Positions 29,701-38,317 of a DNA stretch of 64,000 nt are shown piece by piece. Numbering within the stretch: position 1 is the first letter of the stretch; the number at the start of each line of letters is the position of its first letter. A program made the position numbers and the translations under genes. The notes beneath the pieces are model-generated. The model searched no databases and was not told the DNA's origin. It saw only the letters and a program-made list of their open reading frames with translations. The stretch comes from JAHDCJ01 sp039028895 (GTDB lineage: Bacteria > Bacteroidota > Bacteroidia > Chitinophagales > Saprospiraceae): contig JBCCHF010000012.1 of assembly GCA_039028895.1 (NCBI GenBank), forward strand, positions 1-64,000, written 5' to 3'.

Positions 29701-30822
29701 ATGAGCATACAAATCCGCCCTGTTACCGATAAAAAACAGGAAAAAACTTTTATTCATTTCCCCTGGAAAATTTATGAAAATGATCCTAACTGGGTACCTC
29801 CCCTGTTAATGGATATCAAACTAAAGCTGAATAAAAAGAAACACCCTTTTTACGAATTCGGTGAGATCCAATTATTTCTGGCTTATAAAGGGGAAAAAAC
29901 CGTTGGGCGGATAGCGGCTATTCAAAACAAACGCTACAACGAATACCATAACTGCAAAACTGGATTTTTCGGTTTTTTTGAATGTATCAACGACCAGGAA
30001 GTCGCTAATGCCCTGTTTGACACCGCTCGTGGTTGGCTTAAAGCAAAAGGACTCAATGTGCTTCATGGTCCAGCCAGTCCTTCAAGTAATTATGATTACG
30101 GACTTTTGGTTGAAGGATTCGATGATCCGCCTAGGCTCATGATGACTTACAACCCCGCATATTACCCTGAGCTATTCGAAAAGTATGGCTTGAAAAAAGC
30201 GACCGGCCTCCTGGCTTATCGCTTAAAAGCAGAAACAGTGTTGGCCAACAAAAAACTTGAAAGGGTCGCCAACATGGTTGAGAAACGCTACGAGGTAAAA
30301 ATGCGCCCTATCAACATGAAAAACTTCTTTGATGAGGTGAAGCTTATCAAAAAAATATACGATAATGCCTGGATTGATAATTGGGGGTTCGTCCCTGTTT
30401 CTGACGCCGAAACTGAGGCTTTGGCTAAAGAGCTGAAAATGGTAGTTGAACCCAAGCTTGCCCAATTTATGCTCAACAAGGAAGGTGAAGTTATCGGCAT
30501 GTTTGTCGCATTGCCTGATTTTAATGCAATCCTCAAATCCTTCAATGGAAGACTGTTCCCATTCAATTTCCTGAAAATGTTCTTCCAAAAGAAAAAGATC
30601 AAATACGTCAGGATCTGGGCACTTGGCTTAATGCCGGAATACCGGAACAAAGGCCTTGATGCTATCATGTACCTGACCATCATCCGCAATGGTATGGAAC
30701 TTGGTTATCGTGTTGGGGAAGCTAGCTGGATATTGGAAGACAACGATATGATGAACCGTGGGCTTGAAGTAGTAAACGGTGAGATATACAAGCGATACAA
30801 CGTATACGAGCTCTCCATTTAA
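29701..30822 (+). CDS. GNAT-fold acyltransferase, candidate bacterial ceramide synthase (bCerS)
   Basis: 373 residues. It begins IRPVTDKKQEKTFIHFPWKIYENDPNWVPPL in residues about 5-36, which is the hallmark of the large two-GNAT-domain proteins called bacterial ceramide synthase. It also has FGFFECINDQEVANALFDTA and HGPASPSSNYDYGLLVEGF, then a second GNAT-like half with ALGLMPEYRNKGLDAIMYL (CoA-binding region). The family N-acylates 3-ketosphinganine or sphinganine. It is in one transcript with spt (38-nt gap) and next to the cerR-like SDR, which supports the role. A generic N-acyltransferase remains possible. Confidence 0.75.
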   Translation: MSIQIRPVTDKKQEKTFIHFPWKIYENDPNWVPPLLMDIKLKLNKKKHPFYEFGEIQLFLAYKGEKTVGRIAAIQNKRYNEYHNCKTGFFGFFECINDQEVANALFDTARGWLKAKGLNVLHGPASPSSNYDYGLLVEGFDDPPRLMMTYNPAYYPELFEKYGLKKATGLLAYRLKAETVLANKKLERVANMVEKRYEVKMRPINMKNFFDEVKLIKKIYDNAWIDNWGFVPVSDAETEALAKELKMVVEPKLAQFMLNKEGEVIGMFVALPDFNAILKSFNGRLFPFNFLKMFFQKKKIKYVRIWALGLMPEYRNKGLDAIMYLTIIRNGMELGYRVGEASWILEDNDMMNRGLEVVNGEIYKRYNVYELSI

Positions 30823-30881
30823 CATATACATTTTTGCCGTTCATCCCAAAGGCAACGGCTCCGACTAAAAACCCTTTTATC

Positions 30882-33257
30882 ATGAAAAAACATTTATTGT
30901 TTTTTATCACCTGTCTTTTTTTTACTGTTTCTTATTCCCAATCCGTTGAAAACCAATCAAGTCTTAGCATAGAGCAGATTATGCAAGCAAAAGACTTTGT
31001 TGGGCATTGGGTAGAAAGACCGTTCTGGTCTGCAGATAGTAAAACGATCTATTTTAATTGGAATCCCGAAAAAGATACGCTGGCGTCTCTTTACAAAGTG
31101 GCAGCCAGTGGCGGCACCCCCGAAAAAGTATCTATTGAAGAACAAATGAAAATGCCTACGCGATTTGGAACTTTTAATAAGGATCGTACAAAGAAGGTCC
31201 ATGCCAAAAACGGTGACATTTTCCTGCTTGATATAGCTTCAGGAAACAACCTACAAATTACGAATACCGTCCAGCGAGAGTCCAGTCCTCAATTCTCTGG
31301 TGATGAGAAAAGTATCATTTTCAACATTGGCGACAACCTATTTGCATGGCATATGGTAAATGGCACAATCGCTCAGATCACCAATTTTGTTTCTGGTAGT
31401 GAAAAAACTGAATCAACACTGTCCGAATACGAGCAATGGCTTGAAAATGACCAATACGAATGGCATGAAATCCTTGACCTGAGAAAACGTCAAAGAGAAT
31501 TAAGAGAAGAACGTAGCGATGCTATGAAGGTTGATCGACCTCTACCCATATACCTGGACAAAAAAAGATTATCGTCAGTGGAGATTAGCCCTGACCTCAA
31601 ATTTGTTGTGTATCGCCTTTCAAAAAGCCCACGAAATACTGGTACTAAAGTTCCTGATTATGTTACTGGGTCTGGTTTTGCTAAAATGCTTAATGCCCGA
31701 TCAAAAGTTGGAGCCCCACAAACTACCTACGAATCATGGGTATTCGACATTGAAAAAGATACCACCTACAAAATTGATATTACACAACTTGAAGGCATTA
31801 AAGATAAACCGGCATTCCTGAAAGACTATCACGAAGGAGAAGAAGATTGGGATCCACAATATGAAAAGCCACGGAAGGTTCTCATGCACGGTCCTATCTT
31901 CTCAAAAGAAAGTAAAGCCGTTGTCATTTTCAGGTCTCTTGATAACAAAGATCGCTGGATCGCCATGTTGAACCCGACCAATGGCGAACTAAAACTCTTG
32001 GATCGTCAACATGATGAAGCATGGATCGGGGGACCTGGCATTTCCGGATGGAATGGCTCTACAGGAACAATCGGCTGGATGGGTGATGACAAAACCATTT
32101 ACTATCAGTCTGAAGAAACTGGCTTCTCTCACTTGTATGCCCATGACGTGGAAAGTGGCCAACGCCAGGCACTGACTAAAGGAGACTTTGAAATCCTCAG
32201 CGTTCAACTGTCAATGGATAAATCGACATTCTATATCGAATCCAATAAAGACGATGCTCACCAGCACCATTTATTCAGTATGCCAGCAGGTGGTGGTGAA
32301 ATGACCAAAATTACTTCTATGGTGGGTGGTCACGAAACCCTTATCGCTCCAGATGAATCGATGGTGGCATTCCGATACTCCACAAGTACTACACCATGGG
32401 ACCTTTACATTATGCCAAATGAAGCGGGAGCTAAGGCGAACAGACTGACGAAATCTACAACACCGGAATTTGAAAGCTACAATTGGAGGACTCCTGAAAT
32501 TGTATACTTTGAAGCTGCCGACGGACAAAAAGTACCTGCCAAACTCTATAAGCCTGCCAATCCTCAACCAGGAGGGGCTGGCGTGATATTCGTCCACGGT
32601 GCTGGTTATCTCCAGAATGTCCACAAATGGTGGCCTTCTTACTATCGTGAGCAAATGTTTCACAATATTTTGGCCGATAACGGGGTAACAGTTCTCGATA
32701 TTGACTTCCGTGCCAGTAACGGCTATGGCCGTGACTGGCGAACGGCCATATACCGCTTCATGGGCGGTGCCGACCTTGATGACCAGGTGGATGGTGCAAA
32801 ATTTCTGGTTGAAGAGCATGGTGTCGATGCTGACAAAATTGGCATCTATGGCGGCTCATATGGTGGATTTATCACCTTAATGGCCATGTTTACCAAACCC
32901 GGCACCTTTAAAGCTGGAGCAGCGATTCGTTCTGTTGGCGACTGGGCACATTACAATCACCCATATACTTCTAACATCCTGAATACCCCAGTTGAGGACA
33001 GCATCGCTTTTTTCAAAAGTTCACCCATATATCACTGCGAAGGTCTACAAGACCACTTGTTGATCCTTCATGGCATGATCGACACCAATGTACACTTCCA
33101 GGATATGGTAAGAGTTGCGCAGCGTTTAATTGAACTTGGTAAGGAAAATTGGGAAATGGCTGTTTACCCGCTCGAGCCACACGGTTTCATCGAACCCAGT
33201 AGCTGGACCGATGAATACAAGCGGATATACAAACTGTTTATGACGACGTTGAAATAG
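30882..33257 (+). CDS. S9-family serine peptidase (dipeptidyl peptidase/prolyl oligopeptidase type), secreted
   Basis: 791 residues. A signal peptide (MKKHLLFFITCLFFTVSYSQ) is followed by a beta-propeller with TolB-like blades (WSADSKTIYFNW, FSGDEKSIIFN) to about residue 550. The alpha/beta hydrolase domain comes last, with GGSYGG (Ser about 659), IDTNVHFQD (Asp about 734) and EPHGF (His about 767), a complete triad. It probably cleaves short peptides in the periplasm or at the surface. The start is placed at 30882 because the signal peptide begins there; a start at 30834 adds residues with no signal character. The 3' end abuts a repeat element. Confidence 0.92.
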   Translation: MKKHLLFFITCLFFTVSYSQSVENQSSLSIEQIMQAKDFVGHWVERPFWSADSKTIYFNWNPEKDTLASLYKVAASGGTPEKVSIEEQMKMPTRFGTFNKDRTKKVHAKNGDIFLLDIASGNNLQITNTVQRESSPQFSGDEKSIIFNIGDNLFAWHMVNGTIAQITNFVSGSEKTESTLSEYEQWLENDQYEWHEILDLRKRQRELREERSDAMKVDRPLPIYLDKKRLSSVEISPDLKFVVYRLSKSPRNTGTKVPDYVTGSGFAKMLNARSKVGAPQTTYESWVFDIEKDTTYKIDITQLEGIKDKPAFLKDYHEGEEDWDPQYEKPRKVLMHGPIFSKESKAVVIFRSLDNKDRWIAMLNPTNGELKLLDRQHDEAWIGGPGISGWNGSTGTIGWMGDDKTIYYQSEETGFSHLYAHDVESGQRQALTKGDFEILSVQLSMDKSTFYIESNKDDAHQHHLFSMPAGGGEMTKITSMVGGHETLIAPDESMVAFRYSTSTTPWDLYIMPNEAGAKANRLTKSTTPEFESYNWRTPEIVYFEAADGQKVPAKLYKPANPQPGGAGVIFVHGAGYLQNVHKWWPSYYREQMFHNILADNGVTVLDIDFRASNGYGRDWRTAIYRFMGGADLDDQVDGAKFLVEEHGVDADKIGIYGGSYGGFITLMAMFTKPGTFKAGAAIRSVGDWAHYNHPYTSNILNTPVEDSIAFFKSSPIYHCEGLQDHLLILHGMIDTNVHFQDMVRVAQRLIELGKENWEMAVYPLEPHGFIEPSSWTDEYKRIYKLFMTTLK

Positions 33258-33264
33258 TTTGGGC

Positions 33265-33787
33265 CACCTCAACCCTGGCCCTTCTCCTCCAGGAGAAGGG
33301 AATTTGATGTAGGTTAGTGAGTTATTTCACATCCAAAAGAAAAGGATGAAATATGAGATGGCAAGTTCCCCTCATCTTGGAGAAGGGAATTTGATGTAGG
33401 TTCACGAGTTATTCACATCCAAAAGAAAAGGATGAAATGTGAGGCAGCAAGTTCCCCTCATCTTGGAGAAGGGAATTTGATGTAAGTTGACGAGCTATTT
33501 CACATCCAAAAGAAAGAGATGAAATGTGAGATGGCAAGTTCCCCTCATCTTGGAGAAGGGAATTTGATGTAAGTCGGTGAGTTATTCACATCCAAAAAAA
33601 AGGATGAAATATGAGATGGCAAGTTCCCCTCATCTTGGAGAAGGGAATTTGATGTAAGTCGGTGAGTTATTCACATCCAAAAAAAAGAGATGAAATGTGA
33701 GATGGCAAGTTCCCCCCATCTTGTTAAAAGGAATCTAATCTCAATCTGAAAATTCCTTCTCCTGGAGGAGAAGGCTAGGATGAGGTG
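33265..33787. repeat. 523-nt intergenic element bounded by about 40-bp terminal inverted repeats
   Basis: The left end (33265-33305) begins CACCTCAACCCTGGCCC and includes CTTCTCCTCCAGGAGAAGG. The right end (33749-33787), read inverted, begins CACCTCATCCTAGCC and includes the same CTTCTCCTCCAGGAGAAGG. Each end holds its own small palindrome (CCTTCTCCT / AGGAGAAGG). No open reading frame fills the element, so it is a non-coding MITE- or REP-like structure between the S9 peptidase and the esterase gene. It starts 8 nt after the stop codon. Confidence 0.75.
33301..33731. repeat. Five tandem copies of an 85-87-nt non-coding unit
   Basis: Copies start at 33301, 33388, 33474, 33561 and 33646, each with AATTTGATGTA near the start. 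Each unit has a short inverted pair CACATCC...GGATGAAAT around an A-rich loop. Each ends in TTCCCCTCATCTTGGAGAAG, a degenerate version of the palindrome found in the flanking inverted repeats. The last copy decays near its end. Length variation is limited to a few bases. Confidence 0.9.
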
Positions 33788-33805
33788 ACTTAAACTAATT
33801 CAAAA

Positions 33806-34738
33806 ATGAACTTCAGGACCATTCTCCTTATCGGAATACTGATCACCACTTCGGCTAACACTTGCGAAGAAGCACCGACAGATCCAAAATTCACTTTGCA
33901 ACATGATGGATATGAACGGGAATATTTGGTACATGCTCCAAAAGGCATTGACTCAGGACAATCTTTACCCCTCATCTTTGTCATTCATGGGGGCGGCGGT
34001 AAGGCGGAAAAGATGTCGGGGATGATGTTTCATCGCTTCAACCAGCTGGCTGACCGGGATAAATTTATTGTTGTTTATCCCCAAGGCATTGAAAAAAGCT
34101 GGAACGATGGCCGTAATTCTGATGCTATTTTTTCCCAAAAACACGATGTGGATGACCTGGGCTTTTTCAGTAAACTGATCGACAAAATGATCAGTGAATA
34201 TCCGGTTGACCCGGAAAGGGTTTTTGCGACTGGTATCTCCAATGGTGGCTTTATGTCTTTCCAGTTGGGTTGTAACCTTTCGCATAAAATCAGAGCTATT
34301 GCTCCGGTAACGGCCCAACTTTCTGAAACGCTTCAAAATGATTGTGAACGTGATGTTCCCGTTTCTTTGATGATAATCAATGGTACTAATGACCCACTAG
34401 TCCCGTATGATGGTGGCGTAGTAAGAGCTTTTGGTAAAAACAGAGGTAACATTTTGTCAACGGCTGCTACTATCGCATATTGGAAAGACCAAATTGGATG
34501 CACAGCAACACCTATCGAAAAAACCTTCCTTAATAGGAACCCTAATGACGGAACAAGGGTTATCAGTTATACTTACGATAATTGCCAAAACAATAACCAG
34601 GTAGTTTTGTACAAAATTGAAGGTGGGGGCCACACCTGGCCTGGAGGAATGCAGTATCTTGGGGAAAGGCTAGTTGGCAAAACAAGTCGTGACATCAATG
34701 CTTGTGACGAAATATGGCAATTTTTTAGCCAGTTTTAG
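33806..34738 (+). CDS. Secreted PHB-depolymerase/LpqC-type esterase (alpha/beta hydrolase)
   Basis: 310 residues. A short hydrophobic N-terminus (MNFRTILLIGILITTSANTC) suggests an exported, possibly lipid-anchored protein. The hydrolase core has FVIHGGGGKAEKM (oxyanion region), then TGISNGGFMSF (Ser about 145), GTNDPLVPYDGG (Asp) and GGGHTWPGG (His), as in the CE1/LpqC poly(3-hydroxybutyrate) depolymerase-like family that also includes feruloyl esterases. It likely hydrolyses ester bonds in extracellular polymers. Repeat hairpins flank both sides of the gene. Confidence 0.85.
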   Translation: MNFRTILLIGILITTSANTCEEAPTDPKFTLQHDGYEREYLVHAPKGIDSGQSLPLIFVIHGGGGKAEKMSGMMFHRFNQLADRDKFIVVYPQGIEKSWNDGRNSDAIFSQKHDVDDLGFFSKLIDKMISEYPVDPERVFATGISNGGFMSFQLGCNLSHKIRAIAPVTAQLSETLQNDCERDVPVSLMIINGTNDPLVPYDGGVVRAFGKNRGNILSTAATIAYWKDQIGCTATPIEKTFLNRNPNDGTRVISYTYDNCQNNNQVVLYKIEGGGHTWPGGMQYLGERLVGKTSRDINACDEIWQFFSQF

Positions 34739-34810
34739 ACCTCACCTAACCTCTCCACCAGGAGGAGAATCCCTTGTCGTCCCCCTCCTGGAAGAGGGGT
34801 TAGGTGAGGT
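34739..34810. repeat. Long imperfect intergenic hairpin of the same CACCT repeat family
   Basis: ACCTCACCTAACC (34739-34751) and GGTTAGGTGAGGT (34798-34810) are perfect 13-bp inverted copies. Inside them CTCTCCACCAGGAGG pairs imperfectly with CCTCCTGGAAGAG. The sequence resembles the ends of the element at 33265-33787. It starts directly after the esterase stop codon and may also act as an mRNA 3'-end stabiliser or terminator. Confidence 0.7.
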
Positions 34811-34831
34811 GGAATTCATATCAGCACCACT

Positions 34832-35782
34832 ATGGAAAACAAGATCATCAGCCGCATCATCCGGGAAACCGGGAACACGTCATTGTTCAAAACCCTAACG
34901 GAAGACCTGTCCTCTTCTGATTTTCAATCTTTATTACTGGAGGTTTATAAAAAACGTACCGACGCACTTTCAGCCAGCCAGGTATTCAAACAATATTGTT
35001 CCAGTCGGTTTGTGCCTCCAGTCCAATATCCGGCAGAAGCTATGTTGCAACTTGAGCAATATGTCTATAGCATCCGGCCAGAAGGGTTTGAAGCTATAGA
35101 ACTGTCTCCGGTTGGGCCGCTTGGCAACTGCTCAGTCGTTGCAACTGTTAGTCAGAATAAAGTCCTTTCTGCATCCAGGAATCTTGAACTTGTGGCTGAT
35201 GCAACTAATATGATGGCACTTGAAGCTGCTAAAAGACGTAAAGGACAGGGTTCGAAAGCCACTGTCAAACTTTGCACCAGTCATCGACACATTCGTACGC
35301 AACAACTCGCCAGCCCTGAACATTCGGCCCATTTCAAGATATTCTGCGCAGTGACTGCTGGGCGTGATGAAGGGGCTTTCTCTTTTGAGCTGAGAGAACT
35401 TCAAGAACATCTTTCCTATCATATCGGGATATTGAGTCACCCTGCATTTGGGTTTAACCCTCAACAAATCGAAATACGCCTGACCCGACTTAACCAACAC
35501 TTAAGCCAGGCCTTAATCATCGAACAGCTAATTAACCCTTTACAGGATATCCATGAGGGGGTATTATTTAAATTTGATCCTGAACGCGAGACAGGCAGAG
35601 GCTATTACCAATGCCTTTGTTTCAAAATCAATGTTAGCATTCCCGGAAAGGGAGAATTTGAATTTGGTGATGGTGGTTTCACCAATTGGACACAACAATA
35701 CCTTGGCAATAAAAAGGAACGCTTCCTGATCAGTGCTCTGGGCACAGAAATCATACTTAATATAACAGGTGCTTTCCGATAA
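34832..35782 (+). CDS. Conserved protein of unknown function
   Basis: 316 residues, soluble, with no signal peptide or membrane helix. I do not recognise the family. Visible features: an N-terminal helical part, a mid segment ELSPVGPLGNCSVVATVSQ followed by LELVADATNMMALEAAKRR, a CTSHRHIRTQ stretch and a C-terminal glycine-rich part (EFGDGGFTNWTQQYLGNKKE). The spacing of glycine- and charge-rich blocks loosely recalls class II aminoacyl-tRNA synthetase-like folds, but no catalytic motif can be confirmed. It stands between two repeat or hairpin regions, on the same strand as the esterase. Confidence 0.75.
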   Translation: MENKIISRIIRETGNTSLFKTLTEDLSSSDFQSLLLEVYKKRTDALSASQVFKQYCSSRFVPPVQYPAEAMLQLEQYVYSIRPEGFEAIELSPVGPLGNCSVVATVSQNKVLSASRNLELVADATNMMALEAAKRRKGQGSKATVKLCTSHRHIRTQQLASPEHSAHFKIFCAVTAGRDEGAFSFELRELQEHLSYHIGILSHPAFGFNPQQIEIRLTRLNQHLSQALIIEQLINPLQDIHEGVLFKFDPERETGRGYYQCLCFKINVSIPGKGEFEFGDGGFTNWTQQYLGNKKERFLISALGTEIILNITGAFR

Positions 35783-35874
35783 GGGTATTATCATTCTGAA
35801 TCATACCAAAAGCAACCAAATGCCCCGTTTTTCAGTCTGAATTAATAGAACCTGAACAATCTTCCATTCAATAT

Positions 35875-35910
35875 GGAAACGCTTCTTAACTTTTGAAGCG
35901 CTTTGATTTA
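35875..35910 (+). terminator. Possible weak terminator hairpin
   Basis: CGCTTC (35880-35885) and GAAGCG (35895-35900) form a 6-bp stem with a 9-nt loop, followed by CTTTGATTT. It lies about 100 nt after the previous gene and 60 nt before the next. The T-tract is poor. Confidence 0.3.
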
Positions 35911-35958
35911 TAGTAATTTATAACTCCTCAGATTTAATTTATTCAACTAAGAAGGTCC

Positions 35959-37440
35959 ATGTTTTTGCTTAAAAATCGCAACGACTTCAGCAACTCTATA
36001 ATCAGGAAGAAAGCCTGCTTTTTTGGGCTGGCTATTTTATTGGTTTTTACTATTAACCTTCAGGCCCAACAGAATTCAGTGCGTTTTTATGGAAATGGAA
36101 TAAATGCGCCTGACCTTGATCGCATTAAGATTCAGATCGACAATCCTTCAGACAACCTTCCCGGACCATCGGCAGATATCGGTGACACTGACTTTACCAT
36201 CGAGTTTTGGATAAAAGGTAATATTACCGAGAATACGGCATCGGGAATTGAATGCGGAGCGAACAATAATTGGATTAACGGTAATATCATTATTGACCGT
36301 GACCGCTATAACCAGGGCCGAAACTATGGTATTTCATTAGCTGGAGGCATCCCTGTATTTGGGGTAATGAACGAGGGGCATGATGCCGAAACTCTTTGTG
36401 GAGCTACAATGGTACTTGATGGCGATTGGCACCACCTCGCTTTTCAACGGCAAAGGTCAAACGGCTTATTGTCCATTTTTGTTGATGGTACGCTTGAAGC
36501 GATGGTCGACGGGCCAGATGGGGATGTCTCATACCCTGACAATGGTATACCAACAAACAACTGTGGCCCTTCCGGGAATGACCCTTGTGATAATTCTGAT
36601 CCTTATATCGTGCTTGGTGCTGAAAAACATGATGCCGGAATCAATTATCCATCATTTAATGGCTTTATGGAAGAATTGAGGTTGTCCAACACGATACGGT
36701 ATTCGACTGACTTTCTTCCTGAGCTGGTTCCATTTGTTACAGACGGTAACACCATGGCCCTTTATCATTTTGATGAAACCGGTGGCCTTGTGCTCAATGA
36801 TGTTTCAGATACGCCTGGCGGGCCATCAAACGGGACCGTACGATATGGTGGTAATCCGCTTGGGCCGGAATGGATCAACGATTCACCATTCTCGATTTTT
36901 CTGTCGGTTGACATTAGTGCATTCGAGGCCACCCCGGTCGGCAGAACGGTTAGACTCGACTGGTCGACAGAATCAGAAAACGGAAGCTCACATTTTGAGA
37001 TAGAAAAATCTGAAGATGCTATAAACTGGACCAAGGTTACTGAAGTGCCTGGTGCAGGCGATAGTACCGACCCATTATCTTATTCCTGGACGGATAACCA
37101 ACCCTTTATCGGTATAAATTATTATCGTATCAAAATGGTGGATATCACTGAGCGATTCAGCTATACGAGTGTCGCTGCTATCACCGTAGAAGGTCCGGAA
37201 GCAGGTGTACTTGTTTTCCCAAACCCTGTGCGTGAATTATTGCATGTTCTGATTGCCTATGAGGTAGATGCCACTCAGCTAAAATTGTACAACTCACTAG
37301 GTCAAAATGTAACGCCGCCGATTATGGTTTCAGGTCCTTATTATCTGATCCACACTGAAGGACTATACACTGGCATTCATTGGCTAGTCATCGAACGCGA
37401 AAACACCAATGATGTGGTTTTGGTGAGCGTTATGCGATAA
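35959..37440 (+). CDS. LamG-like (concanavalin A-fold) surface protein with T9SS sorting domain
   Basis: 493 residues. An N-terminal hydrophobic segment (FFGLAILLVFTINLQAQ) acts as the signal peptide after a charged start. Residues about 40-300 form a LamG/ConA-like jelly-roll domain (DFTIEFWIKG, WHHLAFQR, SIFVDGTLEA, FMEELRLSNTIRY, MALYHFDE). Residues about 320-405 are a fibronectin-like strand region (RLDWSTESENGSSHFEIEKS). The last 80 residues are a type A T9SS sorting domain (VLVFPNPVRE ... LKLYNSLGQNV), so the protein is exported across the outer membrane and probably anchored. Its 3' end overlaps the convergent methyltransferase by 11 nt. Confidence 0.9.
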   Translation: MFLLKNRNDFSNSIIRKKACFFGLAILLVFTINLQAQQNSVRFYGNGINAPDLDRIKIQIDNPSDNLPGPSADIGDTDFTIEFWIKGNITENTASGIECGANNNWINGNIIIDRDRYNQGRNYGISLAGGIPVFGVMNEGHDAETLCGATMVLDGDWHHLAFQRQRSNGLLSIFVDGTLEAMVDGPDGDVSYPDNGIPTNNCGPSGNDPCDNSDPYIVLGAEKHDAGINYPSFNGFMEELRLSNTIRYSTDFLPELVPFVTDGNTMALYHFDETGGLVLNDVSDTPGGPSNGTVRYGGNPLGPEWINDSPFSIFLSVDISAFEATPVGRTVRLDWSTESENGSSHFEIEKSEDAINWTKVTEVPGAGDSTDPLSYSWTDNQPFIGINYYRIKMVDITERFSYTSVAAITVEGPEAGVLVFPNPVRELLHVLIAYEVDATQLKLYNSLGQNVTPPIMVSGPYYLIHTEGLYTGIHWLVIERENTNDVVLVSVMR

Positions 37441-38116
37441 TCGGCTTTTCCCAAATAATTGAATATCGCCATAACAAATGGCGCTTAATCTTAGCTCCTG
37501 GCAACATCCTCCTGCCAATAGCTTTTATAGCTTTAATGGTCATGTATTCGTCGTGTTGACCATGGGCCATCCATGCTTCGTCTTCTTCTGTCGTGGAGGT
37601 AATTCTTCCATTCTTGATGAATTTATAACCTTTACTAACAGGCATAGCCACCCAATTGAGCAGGCTGTCAATTAGCCCTGTTTCCTCAAAAAGATCAAGA
37701 ATCAATAGTTGTCCACCTGGCTTCAATTCCTTTACCGCCTTCTTTAGAAAATCACCTAAGTCCATGTGGTGTATTGTTGCGACAGAAATTATGGCGTCAA
37801 AACTATGCACTCCAAAATCAACTTCGAAATAATCTGCTGTCGTATAAGTCAAATTCGAATATCCCTTTGATTGCTCAATTGCCGATGCAATCATTTTAGG
37901 GCTGAGATCGATGCCTAGTATCTCATTGCCCAAACCAGCTATTTCTCTTGATAATCGGCCTTTGCCACAACCTATTTCTAAAATGCGATCACTTTGCCCT
38001 GGCAAATGTTTAATGAGGTATTTATGATAATGGGAATTGTGATTCCAGCTATGTTCTTCGAGCGCTGCAATACGATCAAAATCCTTCTGAATTTGTTCTG
38101 GTTTTCTATGATTCAT
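37430..38116 (-). CDS. Class I SAM-dependent methyltransferase
   Basis: 228 residues. The Rossmann-like core has ILEIGCGKGRLSREIAG (motif I), GIDLSPKMI (motif II), FDAIISVATIHHMD (motif IV) and LKPGGQLLILDLFEE. This is the UbiE/Methyltransf_11 pattern for small-molecule methylation. The substrate cannot be inferred. Its stop lies inside the convergent T9SS cargo gene (11-nt overlap). The upstream neighbour on the same strand is a small secreted protein, about 200 nt away behind a terminator, so it is probably monocistronic. Confidence 0.9.
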   Translation of the reverse strand: MNHRKPEQIQKDFDRIAALEEHSWNHNSHYHKYLIKHLPGQSDRILEIGCGKGRLSREIAGLGNEILGIDLSPKMIASAIEQSKGYSNLTYTTADYFEVDFGVHSFDAIISVATIHHMDLGDFLKKAVKELKPGGQLLILDLFEETGLIDSLLNWVAMPVSKGYKFIKNGRITSTTEEDEAWMAHGQHDEYMTIKAIKAIGRRMLPGAKIKRHLLWRYSIIWEKPIIA

Positions 38117-38270
38117 CGAAAACTGCGGTGATTTATGTATTGTACGAGTTGATAATCTTGTTGTACGCGTTCGTAAATTTTACTTGGCAAATGTCGGTGA
38201 AATTGGGTAATTTCTTGCGGGGGGAAGGGGGTTTTATCCCCCAAAAACCGATTTCAAACAATTCCAAATA

Positions 38271-38308
38271 AAAAAGCCCCGCAAATTAGATTTGAAGGGC
38301 TTCATTTT
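38271..38308. terminator. Terminator hairpin, mainly for the minus-strand small secreted gene
   Basis: AAGCCC (38274-38279) pairs with GGGCTT (38297-38302). On the minus strand the stem is followed by TTTTT; on the plus strand by TTCATTTTT. It lies 16 nt past the stop of the 165-residue gene. A second GC hairpin, GGGGG-TTTTAT-CCCCC, lies about 35 nt further toward the methyltransferase gene. Confidence 0.65.
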
Positions 38309-38317
38309 TATACTAGA

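Noticed and set aside
30834..30881. Upstream start of the S9 peptidase
   Set aside because: The extra 16 residues would mask the signal peptide that starts at 30882.
33301..33731. Regular repeats that might be a CRISPR array
   Set aside because: The period is 86 nt with the whole unit conserved, so there are no unique spacers, and no cas gene is near.
33265..33787. Insertion sequence
   Set aside because: There are terminal inverted repeats but no transposase frame, so at most it is a non-autonomous element.
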